Assembly: GCA_016869415.1 (NCBI GenBank)
Contig: VGEI01000078.1
Location: 1 to 11,658, forward strand
Source of the DNA: Alphaproteobacteria bacterium
Lineage (GTDB): Bacteria > Pseudomonadota > Alphaproteobacteria > CACIAM-22H2
Length of the DNA stretch: 11,658 nucleotides
Direction: 5' to 3'
Of this stretch, positions 5,987 to 11,658 are shown piece by piece. The number at the start of each line of letters is the position of its first letter. The stretch's first letter is position 1. The notes under the pieces are model-generated. The model was not told the origin of the DNA. It did no database searches and saw only the letters and a program-made list of their open reading frames with translations. Both the position numbers and the translations under genes were made by a program.

Positions 5987-6483
5987 CATCTCTACGCAGT
6001 GAACGCCTGACGGCCGAGCCGATCGGGCCCAGCCATCTGGCCGAGCTTTGCCGGATGCACGGCGACGTCCGCGTCATGGCGACGCTCGGCGGCTTGCGCA
6101 GCGACGAGGTTTCGGCCGCTTTCCTGGCTGCGAGCCTCAAGCACTGGCGCACGCATGGCTATGGCCTCTGGATCTGGCGTGACCCGGCGAATGGCGCGTT
6201 CGTCGGGCGGGCCGGGCTGCGGCACACGACCGTCGAAGGCAAGCCCGAGATCGAACTGGCCTACGCCCTGATGGCCGAATACTGGGGACGCGGCCTCGCC
6301 ACCGAGATCGGCCGTGTACTTCTGGCGTTCGGAGAGGAGCGCCTCGGGCTCACCGGCATCGTCGCCTTCACCCTCACCACCAATCGCGGTTCGCAGAACG
6401 TGATGAAGAAGCTCGGCCTACGTTACGAGCGCGACATCGCGCACGACAAAGAGCCGCACGTGCTCTATCGAACGATGCGTTAG
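5983..6483 (+). CDS. GNAT-family N-acetyltransferase (RimJ/RimL-like)
   Basis: A 166-residue acetyltransferase of the Acetyltransf_3 type. It opens with the usual LRSERLTAEPIGPSHLAEL strand-helix, has IELAYALMAEYWGRGLATE at 90-108 containing the acetyl-CoA pyrophosphate-binding loop (RGLAT), and ends with TLTTNRGSQNVMKKLGLRYE at 130-149, the classic N-x-x-S-x-x-V-x-x-K-L-G-F/L segment. Relatives acetylate ribosomal protein N-termini, amino acids or antibiotics; the target is unknown. The GTG start overlaps the transporter stop codon as GTGA, a coupled junction. Its TAG stop is interlocked with the TAA of the convergent racemase-like gene. Confidence 0.9.
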   Translation: MTSLRSERLTAEPIGPSHLAELCRMHGDVRVMATLGGLRSDEVSAAFLAASLKHWRTHGYGLWIWRDPANGAFVGRAGLRHTTVEGKPEIELAYALMAEYWGRGLATEIGRVLLAFGEERLGLTGIVAFTLTTNRGSQNVMKKLGLRYERDIAHDKEPHVLYRTMR

Positions 6484-7139
6484 GCCCCCAGTATCCGGCG
6501 CAACCGGGCGATGGCGCTGCCCGGAGTGGTGATGACGTTGCGGCCCTTGATCGAGGATGCCGCACGGGTCATCGAGAACTGCGCAAGCACCACGGCATCA
6601 ACCTCCGGCAGGGCTGCCGCCGCCTCGGCGATCAACCGGTCATGGGTGGCACCATCGCCGGACTGGAGTGCTGCGAGCGCGCCGGGCACCAGACGTGAGT
6701 CGACATTCGGACTGAGGTTGCGGGCTTTGGCCGCCGTCTCCACCTCCGCCTTCATCATGCCGACCGTCGGCTCGAAGGTCGCGAGGAGCGCAATGCGGGG
6801 ACCGGCGTCGAGGGCGGCGTCGACCGCCGCCTCGTTGGGCCGCAGTACCGGGCAGGGAATGAGCTTGCCGGCCGTGGTGATCGAACGGCCGAAGGCCGAG
6901 CAGGTGTAGAGGATGCCCTTCGCGCCGGAGGCGTAGGCGTAGCGCCCCAGGTCGATGATGCGCGAATTGATCACCATCGCCGTCTTCTGGTCATCGCCGG
7001 CGGCCGCCTGATCGCGGGCCAGCGCGTCATCGAGGACGTTGAACACCCAGGCTTCCGGCCAGTCCCGCTTGAAGGCGGTGTTGGCAGGCTCCACCGAATC
7101 GGGGAGCGCATGGATCAAGGCGATTCGCGGGCCGGTCAT
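6480..7139 (-). CDS. Aspartate/glutamate racemase-superfamily protein with a single active-site cysteine
   Basis: A 219-residue protein of the Asp/Glu/hydantoin racemase superfamily, which also contains maleate isomerase and arylmalonate decarboxylase. The first half contains GILYTCSAFGRSI (75-87) with the likely catalytic Cys80, and PVLRPNEAAVDAAL (97-110). The second half contains ALLATFEPTVGMM (118-129) and, where the second catalytic cysteine usually sits, VVLAQFSMTRA (183-193), with Phe188-Ser189 in place of Cys. The other cysteine in the protein, C96 in IPCPV, is not at that site. A two-base racemase mechanism is therefore doubtful; an isomerase, decarboxylase or lyase is possible. The ATG at 7139 lies 36 nt after the phosphodiesterase stop codon on the same strand, so the two are probably co-transcribed. 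It ends tail to tail with the acetyltransferase gene. Confidence 0.8.
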   Translation of the reverse strand: MTGPRIALIHALPDSVEPANTAFKRDWPEAWVFNVLDDALARDQAAAGDDQKTAMVINSRIIDLGRYAYASGAKGILYTCSAFGRSITTAGKLIPCPVLRPNEAAVDAALDAGPRIALLATFEPTVGMMKAEVETAAKARNLSPNVDSRLVPGALAALQSGDGATHDRLIAEAAAALPEVDAVVLAQFSMTRAASSIKGRNVITTPGSAIARLRRILGA

Positions 7140-7175
7140 CGAGTCAGTGAATCACCTTCGGCGTGCAAGCTCAAG

Positions 7176-8168
7176 TCACGGCTCCACTGGCGTGGCTGCC
7201 GGCAGGTCGATGTTCTTGCCGTCCATCACCGCCCGCAACCGATCGGGATAGTCGGTGATGATGCCGTCGACCTTGTGATCGAGCATCAGGACCATGTCCG
7301 CCGGCTCGTTGACCGTCCAGACGGCAACGGTGAGACCGAGACGCTGCGCCTCGACGATGCTCTCGCGCGTCGTGTCGCGAAAGAAGGGCGACCAGACCTT
7401 GCAGCCCGCCTCCCGCACCAGGCGCGGCACAGAGGTGAAATCGTCGGCGTCGAGTCCGGCCAACCACAGACTTCTGCCCGGCCGGCCGAGCTGCAGATTG
7501 TCGCCTTGGCCCCGGCCGATGGTCAGACAGGCGGTCGGAATCTCGGGCGCAATGCGCTGCACCACCTTGAGCGTGCGCCAGTCGAAGGACTGGATTGTGG
7601 CGCGCTGCGTCAGGCCAGTCTGGCGCAATGCCGCGACCAGGGTCGTCGCGAAGGTCTCGGGATCGACCGTGTCGTCGGCAGCCAGCGGCGACAATTTGGT
7701 CTCAACATTGAAACGGACGGAACCGTTGCCGGATTTTCGGACCAAGGCCGCCAGCTCAGCCAGTGTGGGCATGCGCGTGCCGGGCACGGCTGTCTGCAGG
7801 GGAAACTGTTTGGCGTAAGCGCTCTCCGGCCGCAGCGTGCCGACGTCGTATTTCTTGAGCTCGTCGAGGGTGAGCGCACGGATCGCCGGCCCGGGCAGAT
7901 CGACATACCCGCCATCCGGACGCCGGGCGATGTCGGGATTGAGCCGGCGGTCGTGACCGATGACCACGACCCCGTCGCGGGTGATGCCGGTGTCGAATTC
8001 CAGCGTGTGCACGCCCAGGCTCAGCGCCCGGGCGAAGGCCGGCAGGGTGTTCTCGGGAGCGAGGCCCCGTGCCCCGCGATGGCCCTGGAGGTCGAAAGCC
8101 CATGCGGAAGCCGGCAGCGCCGCTGCCAGCGCCAAGAACCCGATTGTCGGCCAAGCCGTTCGCTTCAT
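7176..8168 (-). CDS. Secreted glycerophosphodiester phosphodiesterase (GDPD family)
   Basis: A 330-residue enzyme that hydrolyses glycerophosphodiesters, from deacylated phospholipids, to glycerol 3-phosphate and an alcohol. A clear signal peptide (KR start, hydrophobic core, cleavage likely after ASAWA at residue 24) directs it to the periplasm. The GDPD barrel follows: QGHRGARGLAPENT at 28-41 with the catalytic His30 and Arg31, LEFDTGIT at 56-63 with metal ligands Glu57 and Asp59, and GHD with His72. NVETKL around 154-159 carries a third acidic ligand (E156). The C-terminal VAVWTVNEPADM and DGIITDYPD segments are typical. The length lies between cytosolic UgpQ (about 250) and periplasmic GlpQ (about 350), and the signal peptide favours a GlpQ-like role in scavenging phosphate or glycerol. 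No PHO box was recognised upstream. Confidence 0.92.
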   Translation of the reverse strand: MKRTAWPTIGFLALAAALPASAWAFDLQGHRGARGLAPENTLPAFARALSLGVHTLEFDTGITRDGVVVIGHDRRLNPDIARRPDGGYVDLPGPAIRALTLDELKKYDVGTLRPESAYAKQFPLQTAVPGTRMPTLAELAALVRKSGNGSVRFNVETKLSPLAADDTVDPETFATTLVAALRQTGLTQRATIQSFDWRTLKVVQRIAPEIPTACLTIGRGQGDNLQLGRPGRSLWLAGLDADDFTSVPRLVREAGCKVWSPFFRDTTRESIVEAQRLGLTVAVWTVNEPADMVLMLDHKVDGIITDYPDRLRAVMDGKNIDLPAATPVEP

Positions 8169-8207
8169 GCCTGGGAGAATACTATGGATAGCGCCCCTGA
8201 CGGTATG

Positions 8208-8238
8208 AGCCGCAAACGGCTTGTCGCCGCAATGCGGC
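8208..8238. other. Two small inverted repeats upstream of the phosphodiesterase gene
   Basis: AGCCG-CAAA-CGGCT (8208-8221) and GCCGCA-A-TGCGGC (8226-8238) lie side by side in the 93-base gap between the 82-residue protein gene and the phosphodiesterase gene. No T-run follows either on the minus strand, so they may be weak terminators, operators or chance. No convincing promoter was found in the gap. Confidence 0.3.
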
Positions 8239-8239
8239 C

Positions 8240-8263
8240 ACGCGCTGACTGAACGCGCTGACT
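8240..8263. repeat. Short tandem direct repeat (11 bp twice)
   Basis: ACGCGCTGACT occurs at 8240-8250 and 8253-8263 with a 2-nt spacer. The second copy runs into the stop codon of the 82-residue protein gene. It could be a local duplication; no function is evident. Confidence 0.5.
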
Positions 8264-8510
8264 AAAGGAAGGCCGCGGTCGCCAGCGCCTCGGGACGAGG
8301 GGTCGTCTGGGCGCGTTTCGGCACGGCCGCCCGGCACAGGCGTTCGTATTCGATCAGCCGCTCCCGATCGCGGGCAAAGAGAAAGGCAGCCACATCCTCC
8401 TGCCGCACCAGATCGGCAAAATATTCCGCCGTGTCGCCAATCCTGCCGGGCTCCGCGCCGCCCGCCGGCAACGAAAACGCCGAATCAGCCGATGTTAGCT
8501 GCATGTCCAT
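8262..8510 (-). CDS. Hypothetical 82-residue protein
   Basis: I do not recognise this protein. The ATG at 8508-8510 is preceded by GGAGAG with a 6-nt spacer, a good ribosome binding site that supports a real gene. The protein has a Ser/Gly/Ala-rich N-terminal 25 residues, a probably helical central part (about 27-62: DTAEYFADLVRQEDVAAFLF then ARDRERLIEYERLCR) and an Ala/Pro-rich tail. There is no signal peptide or membrane helix, so it is likely a small cytosolic protein. It starts after the sdh terminator and therefore needs its own promoter, which I could not identify between 8511 and 8580. A longer in-frame reading from 8603 would start inside the terminator hairpin and is unlikely. Confidence 0.55.
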   Translation of the reverse strand: MDMQLTSADSAFSLPAGGAEPGRIGDTAEYFADLVRQEDVAAFLFARDRERLIEYERLCRAAVPKRAQTTPRPEALATAAFL

Positions 8511-8583
8511 GGTCAACTCTCCGTCCAATGCCGAGGGCTTGGACAGGAGCGTCGCAAGCCCCATGCCTCGCAGAATCTGCCTG

Positions 8584-8616
8584 AAAAACAGAAGGGCGGG
8601 CACAGCGCCCGCCCTT
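8584..8616 (-). terminator. Intrinsic terminator of the sdhCDAB operon
   Basis: Reading the minus strand, AAGGGCGGGC and GCCCGCCCTT form a perfect 10-bp GC-rich stem (8616-8607 and 8601-8592) with a 5-nt loop, followed by CTG and then TTTTT (8588-8584). It begins 21 nt past the sdhB stop codon. Stem strength and the T-run make this a convincing Rho-independent terminator. Confidence 0.88.
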
Positions 8617-8637
8617 GCCGCCAGAACGCGGGGCGCC

Positions 8638-9414
8638 TCAGCGCCGCTCGACCATCAGCTTCTTGATCTCGGCGATCGCCCTGGCCGGGTTGAGGCTCTT
8701 GGGGCAGGTCTTGGTGCAGTTCATGATGGTGTGACAGCGGTAGAGCCGGAACGGGTCCTCGAGCTGGTCGAGGCGCGCGCCGGTCGACTCGTCGCGGCTG
8801 TCGGCGATCCAACGATAGGCCTGCAGCAGGATCGCCGGGCCGAGATAGCGGTCGCCGTTCCACCAATAGCTCGGGCAGCTGGTCGAGCAGCAGAAGCAGA
8901 GGATGCATTCCCACAGGCCGTCGAGCTTGGCGCGCTCTTGCGGGCTCTGCAGGCGCTCACGCGCGCCCGGAGGCGTCTCGGCCTTGAGCCAGGGCTCGAT
9001 CAAGCGGAGCTGGGCGTAGACCGCCGAGACGTCGGGCACCAGATCCTTGATCACCGGCATGTGCGGCAGCGGATAGATCTTCACCTCACCACGGCAATCC
9101 TCGATCGCCTTGGTGCAGGCCAGCGTGTTGGTGCCGTCGATGTTCATGGCGCAGGAGCCGCACACGCCTTCGCGGCAGGAGCGCCGGAAGGTCAACGTCG
9201 CATCCGTCTCGTTTTTGATCTTGATCAGCGCATCGAGAACCATCGGCGCGCAGGTGTCGAGATCGACCTCATAAGCGTCGAGACGGGGGTTGTCGCCGCT
9301 GTCGGGATCGTAGCGATAGATTTTGAAGACCTTCTTGCGCGTCGCGCCCTCGGCGGCGGGCCAGGTCTTGCCGCTCTGCACCTTGGAGTTCGCGGGCAGG
9401 GTGAATTCGGCCAT
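8638..9414 (-). CDS. sdhB: Succinate dehydrogenase iron-sulfur subunit
   Basis: A 258-residue electron-transfer subunit of complex II, passing electrons from the FAD in SdhA to ubiquinone. The N-terminal ferredoxin domain binds [2Fe-2S] through C80, C85, C88 and C100 (SCREGVCGSC...LAC). The C-terminal domain has CILCFCCSTSCPSYWWN at 170-186 and YRCHTIMNCTKTCPKSLNP at 225-243. By family convention C170, C173, C176 and C237 hold [4Fe-4S], while C180, C227 and C233 hold [3Fe-4S]; W184-W185 lie near the quinone site. All cluster ligands are intact and the length is normal. The ATG comes one base after the sdhA stop (TGAGATG). A strong terminator follows the gene, ending the operon. Confidence 0.98.
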   Translation of the reverse strand: MAEFTLPANSKVQSGKTWPAAEGATRKKVFKIYRYDPDSGDNPRLDAYEVDLDTCAPMVLDALIKIKNETDATLTFRRSCREGVCGSCAMNIDGTNTLACTKAIEDCRGEVKIYPLPHMPVIKDLVPDVSAVYAQLRLIEPWLKAETPPGARERLQSPQERAKLDGLWECILCFCCSTSCPSYWWNGDRYLGPAILLQAYRWIADSRDESTGARLDQLEDPFRLYRCHTIMNCTKTCPKSLNPARAIAEIKKLMVERR

Positions 9415-9415
9415 C

Positions 9416-11245
9416 TCAGTAGACTCGCGCCTTGGGCGGGAAGGTCTGCACTTCGTTGGTCAGGGTGTTGAGGTGCACCGGCCGGTAGTCGACCTTGGTA
9501 TGCCCCTTCTCGTCCAGCCACATCACCGTGTGCTTCATCCAGTTGACGTCGTCACGGTTGGGGAAGTCCTCGCGTGCGTGCGCACCGCGGCTCTCCTTGC
9601 GGTTGACCGCCGAATGCAGGGTCACCACCGCCTGGCCGAGCAGGTTGTCGAACTCCAGCGTCTCGACCAGATCCGAGTTCCAGATCAACGAGCGGTCGCT
9701 GACCCCAATCTTCTCACTCTTCTCCCAGGTCTGGCGCAGTTTCTTGACGCCCTCTTCGAGCACCTCGGCGGTGCGGAAGACGGCGCAGTTGGTCTGCATG
9801 GTGCGCTGCATCTCCAGGCGCAGGCTGGCGGTCGGGAACTCGCCGCTGGCGTTGCGCAGCCGGTCGAGCCGGGTGAGTGCGGGATCGCTGGCGCCGCCGT
9901 TGAGCGGCTTCTGCGGCTCACCCGGGCGCACGATCTCCGCGGCACGCAGGGCGGCAGCGCGGCCGAAGACCACGAGGTCGAGCAGCGAGTTCGAGCCCAG
10001 ACGGTTGGCGCCATGCACCGAGACGCAGGCCGCCTCGCCGATGGCCATCAGGCCGGGCACGACCGCGTCGGGATCGCCGGCGCGCGGCATCACCACCTCG
10101 CAGCGGTGGTTGGTCGGAATACCGCCCATGTTGTAGTGGACGGTGGGCAGCACCGGGATCGGCTCGCGCGTCACGTCAACGTCGGCGAAGATCTTGGCCG
10201 TCTCAGAGATGCCGGGCAGGCGCTCATGCAGCAGCTTGGCGTCGAGATGCTCGAGATGCAGGTGGATGTGGTCTTTCTCCGCCCCTACCCCCCGCCCCTC
10301 GCGGATCTCGATGGTCATGGCGCGGCTGACCACATCGCGCGAGGCGAGATCCTTGGCCGAGGGCGCGTAGCGTTCCATGAAGCGCTCGCCCTCGGAATTG
10401 GTCAGGTAGCCACCTTCGCCGCGTGAGCCCTCGGTGATCAGGCAGCCCGAGCCGTAAATACCGGTGGGATGGAACTGAATGAACTCCATGTCCTCGAGCG
10501 GCAGGCCGGCGCGCAGCGCCATGGCATTGCCGTCGCCCGTGCAGGTATGCGCCGAGGTGGCCGAGAAATAGGCGCGGCCGTAGCCGCCGGTGGCCAGCAC
10601 GGTGAGATGCGCGCGGAAGCGGTGGATCGTACCGTCGGCCAGGTTCCAAGCGACCACGCCGCGGCAGGAGCCGTCGTCGTCCATCAGCAGATCGAGGGCG
10701 AAATACTCGACGAAGAACTCGGCATTGTGGCGCAGCGACTGCTGATAGAGCGTGTGCAGGATGGCATGGCCGGTGCGGTCGGCAGCGGCGCAGGTGCGCT
10801 GCGCGATGCCCTTGCCGTACTCGGTGGTCATGCCGCCGAACGGGCGCTGGTAGATCTTGCCCTCGGGCGTGCGGCTGAACGGCACGCCGTAATGCTCGAG
10901 CTCGACGATCGCCGGGATCGCCTCCTTGCACATGTACTCGATGGCGTCCTGGTCGCCGAGCCAGTCGGAGCCCTTGACCGTGTCGTACATATGCCAGCGC
11001 CAATCGTCGGGGCCCATGTTGCCCAGCGCCGCCGAAACGCCGCCCTGCGCCGCCACGGTGTGGCTGCGCGTCGGAAAGACCTTGGTGATGCAGGCCGTGC
11101 GCAGGCCCTTGATTGCCATGCCGAAGGTGGCGCGCAGGCCAGCCCCGCCGGCGCCGACCACGACCACGTCGTAGGCATGATCGACGATGCGATAGGCGTT
11201 GCCGTTGAAGGCAGGAGCGGCGCCCGGTGTCGAGGCGTCGGCCAT
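9416..11245 (-). CDS. sdhA: Succinate dehydrogenase flavoprotein subunit
   Basis: A 609-residue catalytic subunit of complex II, oxidising succinate to fumarate at the cytoplasmic face of the inner membrane. It has the FAD dinucleotide fold VVVVGAGGAGLRA (27-39), the covalent flavin attachment site RSHTVAAQGG with His62, and the active-site residues His259 (QFHPTG), Arg303 (ASRDVVSRAM), His370 (TVHYNMGG) and Arg415 (HGANRLGSNS), aligned by eye with the E. coli catalytic residues. The C-terminus VDYRPVHL...FPPKARVY is typical. The start MADAS fits the family, and its ATG shares one base with the sdhD stop codon (TAATG). A longer frame reaching into sdhD is rejected. The gene is complete and shows no anomaly. 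Confidence 0.98.
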   Translation of the reverse strand: MADASTPGAAPAFNGNAYRIVDHAYDVVVVGAGGAGLRATFGMAIKGLRTACITKVFPTRSHTVAAQGGVSAALGNMGPDDWRWHMYDTVKGSDWLGDQDAIEYMCKEAIPAIVELEHYGVPFSRTPEGKIYQRPFGGMTTEYGKGIAQRTCAAADRTGHAILHTLYQQSLRHNAEFFVEYFALDLLMDDDGSCRGVVAWNLADGTIHRFRAHLTVLATGGYGRAYFSATSAHTCTGDGNAMALRAGLPLEDMEFIQFHPTGIYGSGCLITEGSRGEGGYLTNSEGERFMERYAPSAKDLASRDVVSRAMTIEIREGRGVGAEKDHIHLHLEHLDAKLLHERLPGISETAKIFADVDVTREPIPVLPTVHYNMGGIPTNHRCEVVMPRAGDPDAVVPGLMAIGEAACVSVHGANRLGSNSLLDLVVFGRAAALRAAEIVRPGEPQKPLNGGASDPALTRLDRLRNASGEFPTASLRLEMQRTMQTNCAVFRTAEVLEEGVKKLRQTWEKSEKIGVSDRSLIWNSDLVETLEFDNLLGQAVVTLHSAVNRKESRGAHAREDFPNRDDVNWMKHTVMWLDEKGHTKVDYRPVHLNTLTNEVQTFPPKARVY

Positions 11246-11643
11246 TAGCTGCCCCACGAGAAGATGCGCAGAACGGCGAACAACGCCATGACCGCCAGAA
11301 GCACGGACAATCCCTTGACCGCCAGGATCAGGCCGACCTTCAGCCCCTCGACATGCACGTAGTCCTCGATCACCACCTGCACCCCGAGCTGGGCATGGTG
11401 GAAGGTGGCAACGATGAGCAGCACGAGCAGCACGGCAGGCAGCGGCCGGGCAATCCATTCGGCGACCGTCGCATGATCGGCGCCAGCCAGGCCGACGACC
11501 GAGGCCACGAACCACAGGGTGAGCGGCACGAGCGCCAGCGCCGTCAGCCGCTGGGCCCACCAATGGCCGACTCCGTCATGCGCCGGCCCCAGCCCGCGCA
11601 CGCGGGCGAGATCGGAACGCATCGAGACCTTGTTGTTGCTCAT
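11245..11643 (-). CDS. sdhD: Succinate dehydrogenase membrane anchor subunit
   Basis: A 132-residue membrane subunit of complex II that, with SdhC, binds heme b and ubiquinone. After a short cytosolic N-terminus carrying LARVRGLGPAHDGVGHWWAQRLTA, three hydrophobic helices are visible: about 33-54 (ALALVPLTLWFVASVVGLAG), 67-87 (PLPAVLLVLLIVATFHHAQLG) and 104-128 (GLILAVKGLSVLLAVMALFAVL). FHHAQLGVQVVIEDYVH contains the likely heme-ligating His and the conserved ED-YVH segment. The ATG at 11643 appears to overlap the sdhC stop (ATGA). An alternative start is the Met at residue 8 (MRSDLARVRGLG), which also fits family N-termini. It is followed directly by sdhA. Confidence 0.95.
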   Translation of the reverse strand: MSNNKVSMRSDLARVRGLGPAHDGVGHWWAQRLTALALVPLTLWFVASVVGLAGADHATVAEWIARPLPAVLLVLLIVATFHHAQLGVQVVIEDYVHVEGLKVGLILAVKGLSVLLAVMALFAVLRIFSWGS

Positions 11644-11658
11644 GCCAGCCCCCAGGCC
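11640..11658 (-). CDS. sdhC: Succinate dehydrogenase cytochrome b556 subunit, last codons only
   Basis: Only the final codons are inside the window, reading A-W-G-L-A-stop, with the TGA overlapping the sdhD ATG as ATGA. The call rests on the position upstream of sdhD and on the hydrophobic ending typical of SdhC. Too little is present for a family match. Confidence 0.5.

Noticed and set aside
7110..8252. Long open frame on the plus strand antisense to the phosphodiesterase gene
   Set aside because: Composition is typical of a GC-rich shadow frame and it has no recognisable domain. The minus-strand protein has a signal peptide and full GDPD catalytic motifs.
8431..10426. Two long plus-strand open frames antisense to sdhB and sdhA
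   Set aside because: They mirror conserved sdh codons in a GC-rich genome and have no protein-family features.
11246..11563. N-terminal extension of the sdhA frame into sdhD
   Set aside because: SdhD is a clear membrane anchor in its own frame, and MADAS with the TAATG overlap gives the normal SdhA length.

Overview
The window comes from a GC-rich proteobacterium, most likely an alphaproteobacterium. The evidence is the sdhC-sdhD-sdhA-sdhB gene order, the SdhA and SdhB sequences, an AFG1/ZapE-type ATPase, a DUF6494 protein and a DRL-like SAF-domain oxidoreductase. A genus cannot be named from this sequence alone. All genes are on the minus strand except a three-gene block at about 4885-6483. 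No tRNA, rRNA, CRISPR array, insertion sequence or prophage gene is visible, and no gene-free stretch exceeds about 120 bases.

Right end (8581-11658): the succinate dehydrogenase operon, read leftward. It contains the last codons of sdhC, then complete sdhD, sdhA and sdhB, joined by 4-nt, 1-nt and near-zero junctions. A clear intrinsic terminator (8584-8616) follows sdhB.

Middle right (6480-8510): an unrecognised 82-residue protein with a good ribosome binding site, then a secreted glycerophosphodiester phosphodiesterase and an Asp/Glu-racemase-superfamily protein with only one of the two usual cysteines. The racemase-like gene meets a plus-strand gene tail to tail, and the two stop codons are interlocked.

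Middle (4885-6483, plus strand): a compact transcription unit of a DUF6494 protein, an EamA/DMT-family membrane transporter and a GNAT acetyltransferase. It is transcribed away from the GntR operon.

Middle left (637-4763, minus strand): the most interesting part. A GntR/FCD repressor (TTG start) is followed by a non-heme Fe(II)/2-oxoglutarate dioxygenase resembling ectoine hydroxylase, a DRL-like NAD(P)-dependent oxidoreductase with a SAF domain, a small 4-oxalocrotonate-tautomerase-fold protein and a nitronate-monooxygenase-family flavoprotein. A perfect 19-bp palindrome sits just upstream of the regulator gene and is a strong operator candidate. Together these look like a substrate-inducible catabolic or modification pathway whose substrate I cannot name.

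Left end (1-578): the first 192 codons of a ZapE/AFG1 ATPase, which runs off the window. In many alphaproteobacteria zapE lies beside mdh and the suc genes and close to sdhCDAB. The genes between sdhB and zapE therefore look like an accessory block sitting inside a conserved TCA-cycle neighbourhood; this is an inference, because mdh is not visible here.
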